DNA of 64,000 bases from assembly GCF_001724135.1 (NCBI RefSeq), contig NZ_MEDS01000009.1:29689-93688 (forward strand), read 5' to 3'. Position numbers and translations under genes: made by a program. The notes beneath the pieces are model-generated. The model was not told the origin of the DNA. It was given only the letters and a program-made list of their open reading frames with translations, and made no database searches. Each line of letters begins with the position of its first letter. Within the stretch, counting starts at the first letter, position 1. Shown piece after piece: positions 35,682-43,365 of the stretch. This DNA is from Comamonas sp. SCN 65-56 (GTDB lineage Bacteria; Pseudomonadota; Gammaproteobacteria; Burkholderiales; Burkholderiaceae_C).

Positions 35682-36926
35682 ATGGCTCCCATGTGGCCCC
35701 TGGAAACCGGGTCTTTCCGAGGAGTCATCATCACCAAGTCCGCCGTCGATGCGGCGCAACCCCAGGCGCAGCCGGTCGAACTGCGCGACACCCTGGTGCC
35801 CGGCTTCCTGTGCAAGGTTACCCCAGCGGGCCGCAAGGTGTTCATGCTGCAGTACCGCACGAACGCTGGCGAGCGCCGCAAGCCGGCAATCGGACTGTAC
35901 GGGGAACTGACCGTCGAGCAGGCGCGCTCGCTGGCCCAGGAATGGCTGGCCGAGGTCCGTCGGGGCGGCGATCCCGGCGCGGCCAAGACTGCTGCACGCA
36001 AAGCCCCGACCGTTGCCGAACTGTGCGACAAGTTCATGGAGGAGCACTCCAAACAGCGCAACAAGCCCAGCACGCAGGCTGGCTACCAGAAGTGCATCAG
36101 GAACAACATCATTCCGATGTTGGGCCGCATGAAGGTGCAGGACGTCAAGCGCCCGGACGTGGCCGGGGCGATGAAGAAGATGGCGCACAAGCCGGCGGAC
36201 GCGAACCGCACTTTCAGCGTGATGCGCAAGATGTTCAACCTCGCTGAAGTCTGGGGCTACAGGCCTGACGGCACCAACCCTTGCCGCCATGTCCCGATGT
36301 ACCCGAACGGCAAGGCCACCCACCTCATCAGCGACGAGGAGATGGGCAAGCTGTTCCGATACCTCGACTTCCTGGAAACCGATGGGCTGGGACTGGACCA
36401 CGCCGTCCTGCCCCTGGCGATCCGGCTGCAGTTCGAGTTCGCGGGTCGCCGCTCCGAGGTTGTCACGCTGCAATGGGACTGGGTTGACCTGGAGCACCGG
36501 CGTGTGGTCTGGCCCGACAGCAAGACCGGTGGGATGTCCAAGCCCCTGAGCGAGGAAGCCTGGCGGCTGCTGTCCGCCGCACCTCGTCACGACGACTGCC
36601 CGCATGTCTTCCCTTCCCCGAACCATCCCGGGCAGCACATGACCACGGGCGAGTACTACGGTGGTTGGACCCGCATCCTCAAGCGTGCCGGCGTGTCCCA
36701 CGTTGGCACGCACGGCATCCGCCATCGCTCGGCGACCGACATCGCCAACTCCGGCATTCCGGTCAAGGTCGGCATGGCGCTGACGGCACACAAGACCGTG
36801 GCGATGTTCATGCGTTACGTCCACACCGAGGACAAGCCGGTGCGCGAGGCGGCCGAACTGGTGGCCCAGCGGCGCAAGACGGTGGTGGGCGCGCGGTTGG
36901 CAACGGAACTGGTGGCAGCACCGTGA
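35682..36926 (+). CDS. int: Tyrosine integrase of the mobile island
   Basis: The 414-residue recombinase has an N-terminal DUF4102/arm-binding domain (about 15-90), a core-binding domain (PTVAELCDKFMEEH onward) and the catalytic domain. Active-site residues: Arg in FAGRRSEV, HGIRHRS box, AHKT histidine and Tyr in MRYVHTEDK. It would integrate and excise the island. The start is uncertain: ATG 35691 and a site after GAGGAG at 35725 are alternatives. No tRNA attachment site is seen upstream. Its stop overlaps a possible GTG start of the toxin gene. Confidence 0.9.
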   Translation: MAPMWPLETGSFRGVIITKSAVDAAQPQAQPVELRDTLVPGFLCKVTPAGRKVFMLQYRTNAGERRKPAIGLYGELTVEQARSLAQEWLAEVRRGGDPGAAKTAARKAPTVAELCDKFMEEHSKQRNKPSTQAGYQKCIRNNIIPMLGRMKVQDVKRPDVAGAMKKMAHKPADANRTFSVMRKMFNLAEVWGYRPDGTNPCRHVPMYPNGKATHLISDEEMGKLFRYLDFLETDGLGLDHAVLPLAIRLQFEFAGRRSEVVTLQWDWVDLEHRRVVWPDSKTGGMSKPLSEEAWRLLSAAPRHDDCPHVFPSPNHPGQHMTTGEYYGGWTRILKRAGVSHVGTHGIRHRSATDIANSGIPVKVGMALTAHKTVAMFMRYVHTEDKPVREAAELVAQRRKTVVGARLATELVAAP

Positions 36927-36940
36927 CGGCCACACTGGAA

Positions 36941-36965
36941 AACTATACCCGTCTCGGGTATAGTT
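36941..36965. promoter_or_regulatory. Palindromic operator of the toxin-antitoxin operon
   Basis: AACTATACCC (36941-36950) and GGGTATAGTT (36956-36965) are perfect 10-bp inverted repeats around GTCTC. The TATAC/GTATA arms double as a -10-like element. Placement just before the toxin fits autoregulation by the HTH antitoxin. Confidence 0.7.
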
Positions 36966-36973
36966 GTGATACG

Positions 36974-37360
36974 TTGCCGCAGGTTCTCAAGCGCAAGGAC
37001 TTCGCTCGGTGGCAGGCGGGCGAGAAACTGTCCGATGCCGCCCTGTGCAAAGCGGTGCGGGAGATGGAAAGCGGTCTGATCGATGCCGATCTGGGCGGCC
37101 ACCTCTACAAAAAGCGCGTGGCGCGCGCCGGTGGCGGCAAGAGTGCTGGTTATCGCACCTTGCTCTCGGCCCGCATCGGCACCCGGTACGTGTTCCTGCA
37201 CGGGTTTCCCAAGAGCGCCACGGCGAACATCGCGCAGGATGAAAAGAAGGCGCTGCAGTACGCGGGCAAGGTGTTCCTGGACCTTCCCGCGGCAGCGCTT
37301 GTGAAGGCATTGCAGGCAGGCGTTCTACTGGAGGTGCATTGTGACGAGCAAGCTTATTGA
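36974..37360 (+). CDS. RelE/HigB-like toxin of a type II toxin-antitoxin pair
   Basis: Started at TTG 36974 the protein has 128 residues and matches the RelE-like family that pairs with XRE antitoxins, presumed mRNA interferases. Conserved features include KRKDFARWQAGEKLSDAALC, GLIDADLGGHLYKKRVAR, GGGKSAGYRTL and RYVFLHGFPKSATANI. A longer form from GTG 36923 (145 residues) overlaps the integrase stop and would read through the palindrome. The toxin precedes the antitoxin and overlaps it by 20 bases, the HigBA-type order. Confidence 0.85.
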   Translation: MPQVLKRKDFARWQAGEKLSDAALCKAVREMESGLIDADLGGHLYKKRVARAGGGKSAGYRTLLSARIGTRYVFLHGFPKSATANIAQDEKKALQYAGKVFLDLPAAALVKALQAGVLLEVHCDEQAY

Positions 37361-37646
37361 ATCGCTGCGCGGCGACCTAGCCGCGCTGCACGAGGCCGGC
37401 GCGATCGGCAAGGTGACCATGCGCGAGTTCGACGCCATCTGCCCGCCGCCGGTGCGCGAGTTCAGCGCGATGGACATCAAGCGTCTTCGCGAAGCACTGA
37501 GCTTCAGCCAGCCGGTGTTCGCGCATCACCTGCACACGTCGGCTTCGACCGTGCGCAAGTGGGAGCAAGGCGAGACGCGGCCGGCGGGGCCTGCGCTCAA
37601 GCTGCTCAACGTGATCGCGGACAAGGGCCTGCAGGCCATCATCTGA
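37341..37646 (+). CDS. HigA-like XRE antitoxin
   Basis: The 101-residue protein starts with GTG after GGAGG. A C-terminal helix-turn-helix (about 50-98; MDIKRLREALSFSQPVFAHHL and STVRKWEQG) is of the HigA/MqsA type, with an N-terminal toxin-binding segment. It should neutralise the upstream toxin and bind the palindrome at 36941-36965. Confidence 0.87.
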   Translation: MTSKLIESLRGDLAALHEAGAIGKVTMREFDAICPPPVREFSAMDIKRLREALSFSQPVFAHHLHTSASTVRKWEQGETRPAGPALKLLNVIADKGLQAII

Positions 37647-37697
37647 AAGGAAGCTCGTGCATCTGACCGGCCGAGGCCGCTCAGGACTCGTTGACGC

Positions 37698-37925
37698 ATG
37701 ACGGACTTGCAAGGGATACCGGACGACGAACTGGCCGATTTGGCGCGGCGTTGGCGCGGTGAGGCGCTGCGCGGCTCCAAGGATGCGCGGGGAACTGCGC
37801 ACCTGTACGAGGTCGAATTGAGACGCCGGGGCAGGAGCAGCAGCAACGAAGCAACGCAAGTCGTGCTGGACATGCGGCCGCTGTCGGCACGCGGAGAGTC
37901 GCGGCCATGGTGGCGCCCTTGGTGA
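37698..37925 (+). CDS. Small conserved hypothetical protein
   Basis: This 75-residue, charged protein opens with MTDLQGIPDDELADLARRWR, a predicted helical region, and ends in RPWWRPW. Small proteins of this look recur beside toxin-antitoxin pairs and integrases in proteobacterial islands, but no function is known to me. It is 51 bases after the antitoxin and could share its transcript. Confidence 0.55.
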   Translation: MTDLQGIPDDELADLARRWRGEALRGSKDARGTAHLYEVELRRRGRSSSNEATQVVLDMRPLSARGESRPWWRPW

Positions 37926-38094
37926 TGATTGCCCTTGTTCAGCGGTGTGCAGGCGTTGGCCGAGCCAGCCCAACTAAATTCAGCCCACCGACCACTCCAC
38001 CGTGATCCGTGGAACACGCCATCAGCCGCCAGACTTGCGCCGCCAGGGTTCACATTCAAGACAGTTGCTGACGACTAAAATCAATGGGGCTGCC

Positions 38095-38562
38095 ATGTCC
38101 ATAATGAACACCTGCTCGTTTTGCATCGAACTACTACATTGCGTTGCCAAGGATGCAGACGCCGATTTCTCCGGCGTGGGATTCATTTGCTATAGCGACC
38201 TCTCAGGCCTGCCCCATCTGGCGTTAAATGTTCCACCATGCTCGGTCCGCGCACTGCCCGTTGTTGGGGTGATCGCTACCGGGGCCTTCCTCGCAGAGGC
38301 GTCGCGAGGCTCCTCGCCGCTTCACGATGGGTTTCATTTCATCGCAGCTCAGGGCTTTGCGTTGACTCACGTTTGCCAATTCATTGCTCCAGTGATTCCT
38401 TCAGATTTATCGAATGTCCAGTTCGCCGCAGGTGCAAGGCACATGTCTGCACAATTGGCATCTAGAGCCCAAGGTATAGAGGCAACGGCTCTCATGGCAA
38501 AGGATGGCAATGGTGTCGTTTACAAGGACGGAATCAAAATATTCGAGGAGCGGCTGCGGTGA
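38095..38562 (+). CDS. DAC-fold (diadenylate-cyclase-like) protein, divergent
   Basis: The 155-residue protein resembles the catalytic domain of DisA/CdaA diadenylate cyclases. HDGF (77-80) stands where DGA is expected, an IPSD turn (101-104) precedes it as in DisA, and GARHM (113-117) replaces the GTRHR motif, followed by a GVVYKDG strand. Asp78, Arg115 and His116 are kept; the second Arg of RHR is Met. It could be a divergent cyclic-dinucleotide synthase or a nucleotide sensor. It overlaps the membrane effector gene by four bases (GTGA). Base composition is clearly more AT-rich than the core genes. ATG 38104 is an alternative start. Confidence 0.6.
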   Translation: MSIMNTCSFCIELLHCVAKDADADFSGVGFICYSDLSGLPHLALNVPPCSVRALPVVGVIATGAFLAEASRGSSPLHDGFHFIAAQGFALTHVCQFIAPVIPSDLSNVQFAAGARHMSAQLASRAQGIEATALMAKDGNGVVYKDGIKIFEERLR

Positions 38563-39239
38563 TTCCTTTAAGCGTTACTTCGTCTGACCTAGAGCGGCTT
38601 GCTAAGCTTTCAGCGGTGTTGGGAACCATTGCCGCTGCGTTAGCCGTTACGGCCCGGTGGGATGCGCTTTCAACTGCTCCCTTTTCAGTGATTGGGCCGG
38701 CGATTTCTGCTGCCTTAGCGGCCCCTACGCTGGTCATCTTGATAGTGAGAAAGATTGAGTGGAAGTATCCATGGCTTTCGAAGCTCCTTGGTCGCCGTAT
38801 GGCTCACGGACTGTGGTGGGGAGAGCTTGATTCGGACTATGTCAAGAATGCAGGAGATGCCTCACTTCCTCCCATTCCTATCGCCTTCGTCATCAGGCAG
38901 ACCTACTTAACCTTGTCGATTAAGTCATACACGTCCGCCTTACCGGGTGAGTCCATCCTTGAAACGCTTCATGCGCATCCAGTGACCGGTGATGCGAACC
39001 TCCGCTACGCCTATCAAATGACTAGACGGGCTAACGCAGAGAACAAGGCCACCCTCGGCTACGGGGATTTGGTGCTTGGTGGCGAGGACAGGGAGCTCAC
39101 AGGTCATTACTGGACGAATTCGCCGTCCTCCGGTCGCATTCGCCTTATGTTACTGACCCGCGATTGCAATGACATTCGCTCGTTCGAGGATGCTCTAAGG
39201 AACAAAAAACGTCTCGAACTGAAGTCGGATTCTATATAG
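38559..39239 (+). CDS. Cap15-like effector: two membrane helices plus beta-barrel (S-2TM-beta)
   Basis: The 226-residue protein matches the SMODS-associated 2TM-beta (Cap15) layout. Helices about 13-31 and 43-63, a basic stretch, then a beta-rich domain from 84 (GLWWGELDSDY, PIPIAFVIRQTYLTLSI, LRYAYQM, GYGDLVL, LTGHYWTNSPSSGRIRLML). In CBASS such effectors bind cyclic nucleotides through the barrel and disrupt the inner membrane. GTG start with GAGGAG upstream; GTGA overlap with the DAC-like gene. Convergent with the broken CD-NTase, 158 bases apart. Confidence 0.75.
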   Translation: MIPLSVTSSDLERLAKLSAVLGTIAAALAVTARWDALSTAPFSVIGPAISAALAAPTLVILIVRKIEWKYPWLSKLLGRRMAHGLWWGELDSDYVKNAGDASLPPIPIAFVIRQTYLTLSIKSYTSALPGESILETLHAHPVTGDANLRYAYQMTRRANAENKATLGYGDLVLGGEDRELTGHYWTNSPSSGRIRLMLLTRDCNDIRSFEDALRNKKRLELKSDSI

Positions 39240-39397
39240 AAGTCATGAGTACTTGAACCGCCCTGCGCGATTCAGCTTTCCGCCCTTACTGCGTGCCGGC
39301 GGGATCGACTAATTTCCTAAAGCTACCGAAAAATCATGCTCGCGGCGGTGGTGCACACTTTACCCGCGGCCGCTCCCTCCCAATACCGAACGACCTA

Positions 39398-40509
39398 TTA
39401 CCTGCGCCGGCGAAAAAAGCTTCGGAGCTTTGTATATGGAGGCCTTGGAGGGTTGCGAGCCACGTGCTGAACGTTGCGAATGGTGACAGGCACACGCCGT
39501 ACCGCGTAAACCTGCCCGTTCAAGCGGATGACACAGTCCATGAAGTGTCGCCCCACGTAGGCGGTGTGCTCCTCCGCGCTGAGTAGCCGCATTCCAACGC
39601 GTCGATGTCCCAAGTCGCTGCGCTGGTCCGCCTCAACCCCCTCATTGCGAACAGTCCATTCGACCGTCGCAAACTCTGGCACCACATGCGGATTGACAAT
39701 GACGAAGGAGAGCGTGCAGTCTTTTGCAACGCCTGGCACCTCATTACGATATGTAGCCACGGTGCGAGGAGGCGTTCCAGTGAACACCTTCACCTCGATC
39801 TCTGGTAGCTGCATGACTGCTCGCCCGGAGCCTTCGTCTACGATCTCAACTTGGTCTGCCTCAGGTAATGGCATAAGGAACGAGAACGCTTCCGACCAAG
39901 TAAGCGCAGCCGATGCTTCGTCTTTGGCGTCGCCAGCTCGCTCGGCAATGTCCTGCAGCGCAGACAGCCGAGGCAGGAACCCGTCCCATGCCTCCACCGT
40001 CATTCGATTCAGATCTTCTTTTTTGTCGATCGGATTCTCGACCTTAGGGTCATCGAACAATCGATCGTGCATCTTCTTAATGACCGCAAGGAGCGCATCG
40101 TCATCAGTCAAGCCGAGCAGGCGCTGCGCCCACAAGTCCTGATAGGCCTCAGTGACAATGACGGTCAGGAAAATGGATGTCGGCCGCGACCCGGGAGCAT
40201 CATCAAAAGAGACTGCTGCCCAAGCCTTGAGATACCGAACAAGCCGTCGAAGCTGGTCGCGATCGTCGCCACTGACTGCTTCTTTGAACCACTTGTATAA
40301 CTTTTTTGGGTCGCTGTGCTCCCACTTCCCAGACAAACAGGCCAAACGTCGGACGTCAGAGTTTGTATTGAGATGGTAGACCGGCGTGTCAATGTGGAAC
40401 TGCTGAATGTATGAGGCGCGGGAGCAGCGCTCCTTGGGCGGAACTTCGACCTTCTTCAATTCTGCGCACACTCTTTCGTACTCAAGAAGCTCGGCTTGAA
40501 CCCAGTCCC
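39398..40509 (-). pseudogene. CD-NTase with AGS-C sensor domain, C-terminal fragment (broken by IS3)
   Basis: About 370 codons of a CBASS-type cyclase continue the pieces at 41702 and 43176. The fragment holds the third catalytic Asp (FHIDTPVYHL), the helical lobe (SDPKKLYKWFKEAV, RRLVRYLKAWA) and a C-terminal AGS-C domain (FATVEWTVRNEG, LGHRRVGM, EHTAYVGRHFMDC, RLNGQVYAVRR). It is cut at 40509 by the left repeat of an IS3 element. No target duplication is visible, and the fragments do not join in frame, so the gene is dead as it stands. Confidence 0.85.
39411..39431 (-). terminator. Possible terminator inside the last CD-NTase codons
   Basis: AAAGCT (39416-39421), loop TCGG and AGCTTT (39426-39431) form a tetraloop hairpin. 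On the minus strand it runs into six U residues, within the final codons of the CD-NTase fragment. Confidence 0.4.
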
Positions 40510-40572
40510 TGAATCGACCCGGCTTCAGTAGACACCTTCGAGCCTCAAACCTGAGGCCCAATAGGAGGTGCC

Positions 40573-41034
40573 ATGACAAGCAAACAACCTTACCCTGAAG
40601 AATTCAAGGAATTCAAGATCGAAGCGGTCAAGCAGATCACGGAGCGAGGCCATCGGGTGGCCGAGGTCTCCGCGCGGATCGGTGTCAGCCAGCACAGCCT
40701 GTACAAATGGATCAAGCTCTTCGCAGTGCCTGAATCTGAGCGCCAGGTCCAGGTGTCCCAGACCGAGGAGCTGCGGCGCCTGAAGGCCGAACTCAGGCGT
40801 GTGACCGAGGAGCGCGACATCCTAAAAAAGGCCGCCGCAGGAGTACAGCGTGCGGCGCATGTGCAAAGTGATGCAGGTCCATCCCAGTGGCTACTACGCC
40901 TGGAAGGCAGAACCGCAGAGCCCGCGGGCCAGGGACGACCAGCGCCTGCTGGGCCTGCTCAAGCAGGCGTGGCTGGAGAGCGGCGGTATTTACGGCTACC
41001 GCAAGCTGACGCTGGACATGCGCGACTTGGGTGA
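40573..41034 (+). pseudogene. IS3 orfA, damaged at the orfA-orfB junction
   Basis: The first 90 residues are a normal IS3 OrfA: HTH region (VAEVSARIGVSQHSLYKWIK) and leucine-zipper-like LRRLKAELRRVTEERDILKKAAA. A 9-base tandem duplication (GAATTCAAG twice, near 40602-40619) adds KEF. After the AAAAAAG site the usual linker between OrfA and OrfB is missing, so the frame runs on into orfB sequence out of phase. A -1 slip meets a stop, so no OrfAB fusion can form. Confidence 0.7.
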
Positions 41035-41683
41035 GCGCTGCGGCAAGCACCGCGTGGCGCGTCTGCTCAAGGCCGAAGGTCTTCGTTCGCAAACCGGCTA
41101 CGGTCGCAGGCCAGGCATGCGAGGTGGCAAGCCTGCGGTAGTTGCACCCAACCACCTGCAGCGCCAGTTCACGGTGGCCGAGCCCAACCAGTCCTGGGTC
41201 ACCGACATCACCTACATCCGAACCCATGAAGGTTGGCTCTACCTGGCCGTCGTTGTTGACCTGTTCTCCAGGCAGGTGGTGGGCTGGTCCATGGCAAGCC
41301 GTATCGACACCAGCTTGGTCCTCGATGCGCTGCTGATGGCGCTATGGCGACGCCAGCCGCTGACACCCGTAGTGGTTCATTCCGATCAGGGCTGCCAATT
41401 TACAGGCCATGAGTGGCAGACCTTCCTGCGTGACCACAACCTGATCAGCAGCATGAGCCGGCGCGGTAACTGCCACGACAACGCCGTGGCCGAGAGCTTC
41501 TTCCAACTGCTCAAGCGTGAACGCATCCGCCGACGCATCTATGCGACTCGCAGTGATGCACGCAGCGATGTCTTCAACTACATCGAGATGTTCTATAACT
41601 CCCAACGCCGCCATTCGTCGGCCGATGGACTATCGCCGGTAGAGTTCGAGCAGCGACATTTCCAACGGCTCAGGGGTGTCTAG
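40850..41683 (+). CDS. IS3-family transposase OrfB
   Basis: The 277-residue DDE integrase domain is intact: HTH_21 region (LLKQAWLESGGIYGYRKL), then catalytic Asp in WVTDITYIRT, second Asp in VVHSDQGCQFT and Glu in NAVAESFFQLLKRE. C-terminal YNSQRRHSSADGLSPVEFE is standard. Transposition normally needs the OrfAB frameshift protein, which this copy seems unable to make. Confidence 0.9.
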   Translation: MRRMCKVMQVHPSGYYAWKAEPQSPRARDDQRLLGLLKQAWLESGGIYGYRKLTLDMRDLGERCGKHRVARLLKAEGLRSQTGYGRRPGMRGGKPAVVAPNHLQRQFTVAEPNQSWVTDITYIRTHEGWLYLAVVVDLFSRQVVGWSMASRIDTSLVLDALLMALWRRQPLTPVVVHSDQGCQFTGHEWQTFLRDHNLISSMSRRGNCHDNAVAESFFQLLKRERIRRRIYATRSDARSDVFNYIEMFYNSQRRHSSADGLSPVEFEQRHFQRLRGV

Positions 41684-41701
41684 AAAAGCCGGGGCGATTC
41701 A

Positions 41702-41854
41702 CAGTTGCTTAGGTGTTGGTTCTGCGTCTTGGTCGTTGTTCCACTCGAAGTACAGGCCGACGTCAACGTCATACTCTTCACCGAGGTGAACCGGCTTGAT
41801 GAGCGTAGCGTACTTGTAGGAGCCCTGAAGCCACGTGGAGATGGTGTAGCCGTG
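41702..41854 (-). pseudogene. CD-NTase middle fragment with the catalytic core motif
   Basis: This 153-base island between two IS3 elements translates on the minus strand to 51 residues containing TWLQGSYKYATLIKP and GEEYDVDVGLYFEW. These are the nucleotide-binding GS motif (residues 11-12) and the DxD metal site (29 and 31) of a CD-NTase. It links the N-terminal piece at 43176-43297 and the C-terminal piece at 39398-40509. Confidence 0.82.
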
Positions 41855-41893
41855 TGAACCGCCCCGGCTTTCGTGGAGGCCGTTTGGTTTAAG

Positions 41894-42844
41894 TCAGGCC
41901 ACCACCGCGGTGGCCTGCTTGGCAAGCTGCCGGTAATAGTTTGCCTCAGCTTCTTCTGCCGGTGGGATATATCCGATGGGCCCGAGCAGCCTGTGATGAT
42001 TGAACCAGGACACCCATTCCAACGTTGCCAGCTCTACTGATTCACGGTTTGGCCAAGACCGGCGGTGTATCACCTCGGCCTTGTATAGACCGTTGATTGT
42101 CTCGGCCAAGGCGTTGTCGTATGAGTCGCCCTTGCTGCCCACCGAGGGCTCGATACCGGCCTCTGCCAGCCGCTCGGTGTAGCGAATACTGACGTATTGA
42201 ACGCCCCTGTCGGAATGATGCGTCAATGCGCCATCGCGCTCAGGTTGCCTGGCGTACAAGGCTTGCTCCAAGGCATCGAGCACAAAGTCCGTGTGCATGG
42301 AGCTGCTCACCCGCCAACCCACAATGCGCCGGGCGTACACGTCTATGACAAAGGCCACATACAACCAGCCTTGCCAGGTCGAGACATAGGTGAAGTCCGA
42401 GACCCAGAGCTGGTTGGGCCGATCGGCTTTGAAGATCCGGTTGACACGGTCCAGCGGACAAGGCGCCTTCATGTCGCTGATCGTGGTTCGCACCACCTTG
42501 CCTCGGCGCACACCCTGCAAATTCAGACGCCTCATCAAGCGCTCGACCGTGCAGCGGGCAATGACAACTCCCTCCCGATTCATCTGCTTCCAGACCTTGT
42601 CGGCGCCGTAGACGCACCGGTTGGCTTGCCACACACGTTGAACCTGCTGAACAAGGGTGTCGTCTCGTTGTGCACGGGCACAGCGCAGATGGGGATTGCG
42701 TTGATGGGCGGCGTGGCGCCAGTAGCCTGACGGGGCGATCTGCAGTACCTTGCAGATCGACTCGACCCCATAGGCTTGTCGATGTTGGTCGACGAAGCTC
42801 TTCAGGACTTCAAACGGCGGTCGAGTTCCGCCTGGGCGAAAAAA
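41894..42844 (-). CDS. IS3-family transposase OrfB (read by -1 frameshift from orfA)
   Basis: The 316 residues after the slip site form a complete DDE transposase: [19 protein letters not shown] start, HTH_21 region ([22 protein letters not shown]), catalytic Asp in [10 protein letters not shown], Asp in [11 protein letters not shown] and Glu in [14 protein letters not shown]. There is no independent ribosome site; the fusion protein arises by -1 slippage at 42838-42844. Confidence 0.9.
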   Translation of the reverse strand, partial: FFRPGGTRPPFEVLKSFVDQHRQAYGVESICKVLQIAPSGYWRHAAHQRNPHLRCARAQRDDTLVQQVQRVWQANRCVYGADKVWKQMNREGVVIARCTVERLMRRLNLQGVRRGKVVRTTISDMKAPCPLDRVNRIFKADRPNQLWVSDFTYVSTWQGWLYVAFVIDVYARRIVGWRVSSSMHTDFVLDALEQALYARQPERDGALTHHSDRGVQYVSIRYTERLAEAGIEPSVGSKGDSYDNALAETINGLYKAEVIHRRSWPNRESVELATLEWVSWFNHHRLLGPIGYIPPAEEAEANYYRQLAKQATAVVA

Positions 42845-43125
42845 GCGCTCGCGAGCTTGAGGATCTCGTTGGCTTTGCGCAGCTCTTTGTTCTCGCGTTC
42901 CAGCGCCTTCATCTGTTCGCGTTCGGACGTGGTGATGCCATCGCGCACGCCAGTGTCGATCTGGTCGCGCTTGACCCATTCATTCAGGGTCTGCGGCACG
43001 CAGCCGATCTTGGGGGCAATGGATTCAATGGCGGCCCACAGCGACGGGTAATCGCCTCGGTGCTCTCGCACCATGCGAACAGCGCGTTCGCGCACCTCGG
43101 GTGAGAACTTGTTCGACTTCTTCAT
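42802..43125 (-). CDS. IS3-family OrfA
   Basis: This 107-residue HTH protein of the IS3 family has [20 protein letters not shown] and [13 protein letters not shown] helix-turn-helix parts, then a leucine-zipper-like [23 protein letters not shown]. The slip site lies at its end. It appears intact. Confidence 0.9.
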   Translation of the reverse strand: MKKSNKFSPEVRERAVRMVREHRGDYPSLWAAIESIAPKIGCVPQTLNEWVKRDQIDTGVRDGITTSEREQMKALERENKELRKANEILKLASAFFAQAELDRRLKS

Positions 43126-43175
43126 AGCTCAATCCTCTCAGAGAAAAGAGCCTCCTCAAAACCCGGGGCGGTTCA

Positions 43176-43297
43176 AAGTGGTCAGCGAGGTCATTCCATT
43201 GTTGCTGCAGAAACTCTCGCTGCTCCGTGGTCGGGGTGACGCGTCCAATGAGTGTCTGGTCGATGTTTCCGTTGAACAGCTTCGAGGCTTGGCCCAT
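43176..43297 (-). pseudogene. CD-NTase N-terminal fragment
   Basis: From the ATG at 43297 the minus strand codes MGQASKLFNGNIDQTLIGR and then QREFLQQQWNDLADH, the usual N-terminal helix of this CD-NTase group, before the IS3 end at 43175. It begins 68 bases after the capP stop on the same strand, so the cyclase was probably the third gene of a capH-capP-cdn operon. Confidence 0.75.
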
Positions 43298-43365
43298 CAG
43301 CCTTCCTTCACTAGTTTGGGTTGTGGTTGGTGTGCGAAACAGGCGTCGCCGTTGATCATGCTTTG

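Larger units (their letters stand above)
40510..41701 (+). mobile_element. IS3-family insertion sequence, probably defective (1192 bp)
   Basis: The ends are 27-bp imperfect inverted repeats (40510-40536 and 41675-41701) both starting TGAATCG and ending GACACC. It carries orfA/orfB with an AAAAAAG slippery run at 40824-40830. Flanking triplets CCC and CAG do not match, so no 3-bp target duplication is visible. It separates two pieces of the CD-NTase gene. Confidence 0.88.
41855..43175 (-). mobile_element. IS3-family insertion sequence (1321 bp), second and different element
   Basis: Inverted ends TGAACCGCCCCGG at 41855 and its complement ending at 43175. Encodes orfA and orfB on the minus strand with a TTTTTTC slip site (minus strand, 42838-42844). 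The CAC triplet flanks both sides if two extra bases at the right end are counted as IS. It splits the N-terminal and middle parts of the CD-NTase gene. Confidence 0.9.

Noticed and set aside
36941..36965. Palindrome considered as the island attachment site
   Set aside because: Its TATAC/GTATA arms and its place before the toxin gene fit a toxin-antitoxin operator; no matching direct repeat elsewhere in the window was noticed.
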